From Vreelandella sp031769195 (GTDB taxonomy: Bacteria; Pseudomonadota; Gammaproteobacteria; Pseudomonadales; Halomonadaceae): a DNA stretch of 64,000 bases. A program made the position numbers and the translations under genes. The notes under the pieces were generated by a model. That model ran no database searches. It was given only the letters and a program-made list of their open reading frames with translations, and was not told the DNA's origin. Numbering within the stretch: the first letter of the stretch is position 1; the number at the start of each line of letters is the position of its first letter. Positions 59,994 to 64,000 of the stretch are shown in pieces. The stretch lies in contig NZ_JAVHNP010000001.1 in the NCBI RefSeq assembly GCF_031769195.1, positions 186,001 to 250,000 on the forward strand, read 5' to 3'.

Positions 59994-61115
59994 TTAAGCC
60001 AGCCGCTGCTCTGTTTCAGCATCGAACAGCACCGACCGGGACATATCGACCCTCAGTGCCAAGCGCTCACCGGGCGACACCTCACACTTTGGCCCGACCC
60101 GCGCGGTAATCTCCTGCTCACCCAAGGGCAGTCGCAGCAGAATATCGGCACCGGTCGGCTCCACCACGCTCACCTTAGCCTCTAATAACGTGCCTTCGGC
60201 CTGCTCGCTGAGGCGCAGGTCCTCTTCGCTAAAGTGCTCTGGCCGCAGGCCCAGAATCACTGGCTTGTTGAGCTGCTCCACCAGCCCTGCCGTATGGCGG
60301 GCCGTTGGCCAGGGCAACAGCAGATCAGCTTCGTCGGGGGTGGCAATGCGCAGTGCATAGCCATCGCCGTCGGCTTCTAGCGTAGCCCGAATGAAGTTCA
60401 TCGACGGCGAGCCCATAAAGCCTGCTACGAACATATCCACGGGGTTGTTATAGACCTCATCGGGGCTGCCCAACTGCAGAATATGGCCGTCACGCATCAC
60501 CGCGATACAGTCCGCCAGGGTCATGGCTTCTACTTGGTCGTGGGTGACGTAGACGATGGTGGTGCCCAGGCGCTGGTGGAGCTTCTTGATCTCGGTGCGC
60601 ATATCCACGCGCAGCTTGGCGTCCAGGTTCGAGAGCGGCTCGTCGAACAGATAGACCTTAGGCTCCCGTGCTAACGCACGCCCCATCGCCACCCGCTGGC
60701 GCTGGCCGCCGGAGAGCTGAGCGGGCTTGCGCTCTAACAGATGGGAGATTTGCAGCAGATCAGCCACCCGTTCCACGGCGGCTTCCCGCTCGGCCTTGGG
60801 CACCTTGCGCATCTCTAAACCAAAGCTGATGTTTTGGCGCACGGTCATGCTGGGGTACAGGGCGTAGGACTGGAACACCATGGCGATATCGCGCTCGGCG
60901 GGGGTGCGCCAAGTGACATCTTCGCCGTCGATATAGATATTGCCGCTGGTGACCGGCTCAAGGCCTGCAATGGCATTCATCAGCGTGGATTTACCACAGC
61001 CGGATGGCCCCACCAGAATCAAAAACTCGCCGGAATCGATGGAGATGCTGACATCTTTCAGCACCCGCTCGCTGCCAAACTCTTTGCGTACGTTGTGAAT
61101 CTCTAACGCTGCCAT
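59994..61115 (-). CDS. Carbohydrate ABC transporter ATP-binding protein (UgpC/MalK type)
   Basis: This 373-residue ATPase powers a sugar importer of the CUT1 class. It has Walker A GPSGCGKS at 36-43, ABC signature LSGGQRQRVAMGR, Walker B VYLFDEPLSNLDAKLR and a C-terminal OB/TOBE domain (about 240-370) with LGLRPEHF, where regulatory contacts occur in MalK. The ATG at 61115 fits the family; a TTG two codons upstream is possible. It is the last gene of the operon, 180 bp after the second permease, and a large inverted-repeat element lies in that gap. Confidence 0.93.
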   Translation of the reverse strand: MAALEIHNVRKEFGSERVLKDVSISIDSGEFLILVGPSGCGKSTLMNAIAGLEPVTSGNIYIDGEDVTWRTPAERDIAMVFQSYALYPSMTVRQNISFGLEMRKVPKAEREAAVERVADLLQISHLLERKPAQLSGGQRQRVAMGRALAREPKVYLFDEPLSNLDAKLRVDMRTEIKKLHQRLGTTIVYVTHDQVEAMTLADCIAVMRDGHILQLGSPDEVYNNPVDMFVAGFMGSPSMNFIRATLEADGDGYALRIATPDEADLLLPWPTARHTAGLVEQLNKPVILGLRPEHFSEEDLRLSEQAEGTLLEAKVSVVEPTGADILLRLPLGEQEITARVGPKCEVSPGERLALRVDMSRSVLFDAETEQRLA

Positions 61116-61162
61116 GATCAAAATCCTGTTCTAAGGGGGCTGGCAAGAAGCGCATTGACACC

Positions 61163-61259
61163 GGTCAGATCACCCCTTGGCGGGGGCGCTGTAAACCCTT
61201 CCCTGGGCGCTACTTTCGCCGTCCTGGCGAAAGACCCCCGCTACGGGGTGATGCTGACC
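61163..61259. repeat. Nested inverted-repeat element inside the sugar ABC operon
   Basis: Outer arms GGTCAGATCACCCC (61163-61176) and its near-complement (61245-61259) are continued inward by GCGGGGG (61180-61186) and CCCCCGC (61235-61241). Inside lies a perfect 8-bp hairpin, CTTTCGCC-GTCCT-GGCGAAAG, and a shorter ACCC-TTCCCT-GGGC hairpin. The whole could fold as a branched structure of about 97 bases. The operon transcript passes through it between the permease and ATPase genes. Confidence 0.75.
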
Positions 61260-61291
61260 TCTACCTGCGACTGCCATGCACCTAGTTGTTA

Positions 61292-62170
61292 TTAGCCCTT
61301 TACGGAGCCTGCCGTGAGCCCACGCACAAAGTATTTACCCGCCAGCACGTACACCACTAGGGTGGGCAGTGCGGCAATCATGGCGGCGGCCATATCGACG
61401 TTGTATTCGCGCACGCCGGTGGAGGTGTTCACCAGATTATTGAGCGCCACCGTGACTGGCTGAGTGTTGTGTGCCGAGAACGCCACGCCAAAGAGGAAAT
61501 CGTTCCAGATTTGGGTGAACTGCCAAATCACCGACACCACGATGATGGGTGCCGACACCGGCAACAGTATGCGCCAAAAAATACGGAAGAACCCGGCACC
61601 GTCCAGCTTGGCCGCCGAGACCAACTCGTTGGGAATGCCCACGTAGAAGTTACGGAAAAACAGCGTGGTAAAGGCGATACCGAACACCACGTGCACCAGA
61701 ATCAGCCCCGCTCGAGAGCTAGAGAGCCCCAGCCAGCCCAGCGTTTGCGCCATGGGCAGTAGCACCACCTGAAACGGAATAAAGCAGCCGAACAGCATCA
61801 GCGCGAAGACCAGCTCGGAGCCTTTGAAGCGCCATTTGGTCAGCGCATAGCCATTCAGCGCCCCCACAGCCGTGGAGATCAGCACCGCCGGAATGACGAT
61901 GGCAAAGGAGTTCCAAAAATAACCGCCCACACCTTCACAACGCATACCGGTGCAGGCTTCGCCCCAGGCTTTTGCCCAAGGCTCAAGCGTCGGGTTTTGC
62001 GGTAACGACAGCAGCGTACCGGCGCTGATTTCACTGAGCGGCTTAATGGAGGTCATTAACATCACCACCAGCGGCAGCACGTAGAACAGCGCGGCGATGA
62101 CCAGTACCGCGTACAGCACACCCCGCCATAGCCGGGCCGCAGGCGTTTGGCGACGAATCACATTAGCCAT
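61292..62170 (-). CDS. Carbohydrate ABC transporter permease (MalG type)
   Basis: This 292-residue inner-membrane protein is the MalG-like permease of the sugar importer. It has six predicted helices, an N-terminal cytoplasmic helix and the coupling loop SAAKLDGAGFFRIFWRILLP (in part) near residue 190. A long periplasmic loop with two Cys (GEACTGMRCEG) is present near 75. Its ATG overlaps the end of the first permease gene by eight bases, so the two are coupled. Confidence 0.94.
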   Translation of the reverse strand: MANVIRRQTPAARLWRGVLYAVLVIAALFYVLPLVVMLMTSIKPLSEISAGTLLSLPQNPTLEPWAKAWGEACTGMRCEGVGGYFWNSFAIVIPAVLISTAVGALNGYALTKWRFKGSELVFALMLFGCFIPFQVVLLPMAQTLGWLGLSSSRAGLILVHVVFGIAFTTLFFRNFYVGIPNELVSAAKLDGAGFFRIFWRILLPVSAPIIVVSVIWQFTQIWNDFLFGVAFSAHNTQPVTVALNNLVNTSTGVREYNVDMAAAMIAALPTLVVYVLAGKYFVRGLTAGSVKG

Positions 62171-63077
62171 GTTTGCGACTCCTTAGTTCGGAGTAGAGGT
62201 AGGGAATCAGGATAGCCAGCACACCACCCAGCATTAGCATCGCACTGGCAGAGCCCAGGCCGATTTGCGCGCGGTTAAAGGCGTGGGTGTACATAAAGGT
62301 GGCGGGTAAATCTGTTGCGTAACCTGGCCCACCGCCGGTAAGCGCCACCACCAAGTCAAAACTCTTGATCGCAATGTGGGCGAGAATCATCACCGCGCTG
62401 AACACCACCGGGCGCAGGCAAGGCATCACCACGCGCCAATAGATACGCGGCAGGCTCGCACCATCGAGCTGGGCGGCTTTGATAATGCTGTCGTCGATAC
62501 CGCGCAGCCCGGCGAGAAAGAGCGCCATCACGAAGCCAGAGGCCTGCCAAACGGCGGCAATCACCAAGGTGTAAATCGCCATATCCGGATCAACGATCCA
62601 GTCGAACTCAAACGACTCGAAGCCCCAGCTGCGTACCATGGCCTGGATGCCTAGCTGCGGGTTCAGCAGCCACTTCCACACCACCCCCGTGACGATGAAC
62701 GACAGTGCCATGGGATAGAGATACACCGTGCGTAGCGCGCCCTCCTGGCGAATCTTTTGATCCAGCAGCATCGCCAGCAGCGCACCCAGCACTAAGCAGA
62801 TGACAATAAATAACGTGCCAAAGATCATTAGGTTGGTGGACGCCACCCACCAGCGCTCGTTGGCCATCAGCCGCGCATACTGGCCAAACCCGACAAAATC
62901 GTAGCTGGGCAGCATGCGCGAGCTGGTAAGCGATAGAACAAAGGTCCACAGCATAAAGCCGTAAACAAAAAACAGAGACACCGCAACAGAGGGTGCTAAC
63001 ACTAACCGCGGCAGCCAAGCCTGCAGCCGACCAGAGGCCGTCGGCCGCAACGCGATGCGCGTTGTGGTTTCGCTCAT
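62163..63077 (-). CDS. Carbohydrate ABC transporter permease (MalF type)
   Basis: This 304-residue protein is the MalF/UgpA-like partner permease with six predicted helices and the coupling loop IIKAAQLDGASLPRIYWRVV (in part) near residue 205. The ATG at 63077 follows GAGGAATT. It overlaps the second permease by eight bases. A perfect 9-bp hairpin lies in the gap of about 100 bp after the binding-protein gene and may limit read-through, so that the binding protein is made in excess, as is usual in such operons. Confidence 0.94.
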   Translation of the reverse strand: MSETTTRIALRPTASGRLQAWLPRLVLAPSVAVSLFFVYGFMLWTFVLSLTSSRMLPSYDFVGFGQYARLMANERWWVASTNLMIFGTLFIVICLVLGALLAMLLDQKIRQEGALRTVYLYPMALSFIVTGVVWKWLLNPQLGIQAMVRSWGFESFEFDWIVDPDMAIYTLVIAAVWQASGFVMALFLAGLRGIDDSIIKAAQLDGASLPRIYWRVVMPCLRPVVFSAVMILAHIAIKSFDLVVALTGGGPGYATDLPATFMYTHAFNRAQIGLGSASAMLMLGGVLAILIPYLYSELRSRKHG

Positions 63078-63104
63078 GGAGAATTCCTCGCCAGTCAACC
63101 GTTA

Positions 63105-63125
63105 GCGCCGCCGTTGCGGCGGCGC
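63105..63125 (-). promoter_or_regulatory. Hairpin between binding-protein and permease genes
   Basis: Perfect 9-bp arms GCGCCGCCG and CGGCGGCGC close a 3-base loop, with no U-run on the minus strand. Comparable stem-loops after malE-type genes stabilise the upstream message or lower downstream expression; that role here is inferred. Confidence 0.5.
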
Positions 63126-63178
63126 GGGTGACTTACCTTCAGGGCTGTTTCAGCGCTGTTATAAGAGTGAAAGCGCGC

Positions 63179-64000
63179 TTAAAACGAGGCGGCTTCGGCA
63201 GCACTGACCAGTCGCTGGGCGGCCTCTTCAGCAGGCATATCGGCGTCGTTAAAGTAGTTGGTCACGACATCAAAAATAGCCCCCTGAACGTCGGCGCGAA
63301 CGGCCATACCATGGGCCATGCTGGGCACTAACCCTTCCTCTTCAGCGGTGCGCTGGAAGTCTGCCATCGACTGCTGGGCGCAGCTGTCGAACTCGCTCAT
63401 ATCCAGGTCAGGGCGAGCGGGAATCGAACCTTTGGCCAGGTTGAAGGCTTCTTGGAAGGTCGGCTCTAGCACCAGGCGCGCCAGCGTATGCTGGGCTTCA
63501 CGCTCGGCGTCATCGGTCACGCGGAACATCGCCAGGCTGTCGATGTTGAAGGTAAAGGCGTCTTCGGTGCCCGGAGCAGCGGCGCACAGGTAATCTTCAC
63601 CGGCGGTCAGGCCTGCGGCGGTGAATTCCCCCTTCGCCCAGTCGCCCATTAGCTGAAAACCCGCCACGCCCTCAATGACCATAGCGGTGGCAATGTTCCA
63701 GTCACGCCCCGGCATGCCGTCGTCCATCAGCTCGCGCAGGCGTTTGAAGTCTTCCAGTGCGGCGACCATCTGCTCGCCACCCAGGGCTTCTGGGTCTAGC
63801 TCCACCAGCGCCTGCTGATAAAACTCGGTGCCTTGGCTACCTAACACCACGCTCTCAAACACGGTGGCATCCTGCCAAGACTGGCCACCGTGGGCGAGCG
63901 GCACAAAACCCGCTTCACGAATGGCTTCCCCAGCGGCAAACAGCTCGTCTAGGGTAGTGGGCATTTCGACGCCCGCGGCTTCCAGCACGTCCGGGTTGGC
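63179..64000 (-). CDS. Carbohydrate ABC transporter substrate-binding protein, C-terminal part
   Basis: This is the C-terminal 273 residues of a family 1 extracellular solute-binding protein; the N-terminus and signal peptide lie beyond the right edge. Recognisable stretches are PTTLDELFAAGEAIREAGFVPLAHG (in part), the QLMGDWAKGEF motif typical of sugar-binding proteins and a C-terminal helix with FFNDADMPAEEAAQRL. Full proteins have about 410-430 residues. It is the first visible gene of the importer operon with two permeases and an ATPase downstream. The sugar is not identifiable; glucose or a disaccharide is plausible. Confidence 0.92.
   Translation of the reverse strand, partial: ANPDVLEAAGVEMPTTLDELFAAGEAIREAGFVPLAHGGQSWQDATVFESVVLGSQGTEFYQQALVELDPEALGGEQMVAALEDFKRLRELMDDGMPGRDWNIATAMVIEGVAGFQLMGDWAKGEFTAAGLTAGEDYLCAAAPGTEDAFTFNIDSLAMFRVTDDAEREAQHTLARLVLEPTFQEAFNLAKGSIPARPDLDMSEFDSCAQQSMADFQRTAEEEGLVPSMAHGMAVRADVQGAIFDVVTNYFNDADMPAEEAAQRLVSAAEAASF

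Overview
The window looks like a chromosomal segment of a gammaproteobacterium, most likely Halomonas or a close Halomonadaceae relative. This is inferred from gene content and order, not from a marker gene. Supporting points are the Pseudomonas/Halomonas-type chain rarA-lolA-ftsK-aat-bpt-infA-clpA-clpS-icd, the block rlmKL-rmf-pyrD, the block rluE-nudJ-mnmA-hflD-purB-roxA-GNAT-aceA, a very large (about 1600-residue) NAD-glutamate dehydrogenase, a monomeric NADP-isocitrate dehydrogenase and a moderately high GC content. There are no rRNA or tRNA genes, CRISPR arrays, insertion sequences or prophage genes that I can see. Nearly all of it is core or near-core genome.

Layout. 0-2.4 kb: end of a TRAP large permease followed by a cytoplasmic gamma-glutamyltransferase-family enzyme. 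2.5-6.3 kb: msrB, the ribosome-assembly GTPase rbgA, the aminotransferase alaA and the membrane protease htpX. 6.4-10.4 kb (mostly minus strand): a core-MetE-like methyltransferase directly abutting a PAS-GGDEF diguanylate cyclase, then pdxB, a small WGR-like protein and a glutaredoxin-like protein. 10.5-21.6 kb: rlmKL, rmf, pyrD, gdhB, trmA and murI. 21.7-22.3 kb: a hemerythrin-fold protein that has lost several iron ligands. 22.5-35.6 kb: DNA maintenance (rarA, ftsK), lipoprotein transport (lolA), the N-degron/proteolysis group (aat, bpt, clpS, clpA, with infA embedded) and icd. 35.9-44.1 kb: RNA modification and translation genes (rluE, mnmA, roxA), purB and aceA. 44.4-46 kb: a glycine-zipper lipoprotein, a small membrane protein and slyD. 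46.1-51.4 kb: a complete nickel importer, nikABCDE, divergent from nikR, with a near-consensus NikR operator between them. 51.4-57.5 kb: an MFS transporter, an NlpC/P60 lipoprotein, a large duplicated DUF1266 protein, a GlsB/YeaQ protein and an aldose-1-epimerase-like mutarotase. 57.5-64 kb: the ycjX-ycjF pair, then a convergent sugar ABC importer operon that runs off the right edge.

How the genes connect. Aat and Bpt add N-terminal Leu/Phe destabilising residues that ClpS delivers to ClpAP, so an almost complete bacterial N-degron pathway is encoded within 5 kb. Icd and AceA compete at the isocitrate branch point. SlyD (a metal-binding FKBP) lies next to the nickel regulator and importer. 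Several genes act on rRNA, tRNA or the ribosome (rbgA, rlmKL, rmf, trmA, rluE, mnmA, roxA, infA).

I did not find a clearly new multi-gene system. The items most worth a second look are the MetE-like/GGDEF translationally coupled pair, the ligand-poor hemerythrin, two degenerate 13-14 bp tandem arrays that abut the stop codons of lolA and nikR, a large nested inverted-repeat element inside the sugar ABC operon, and the duplicated DUF1266 protein.
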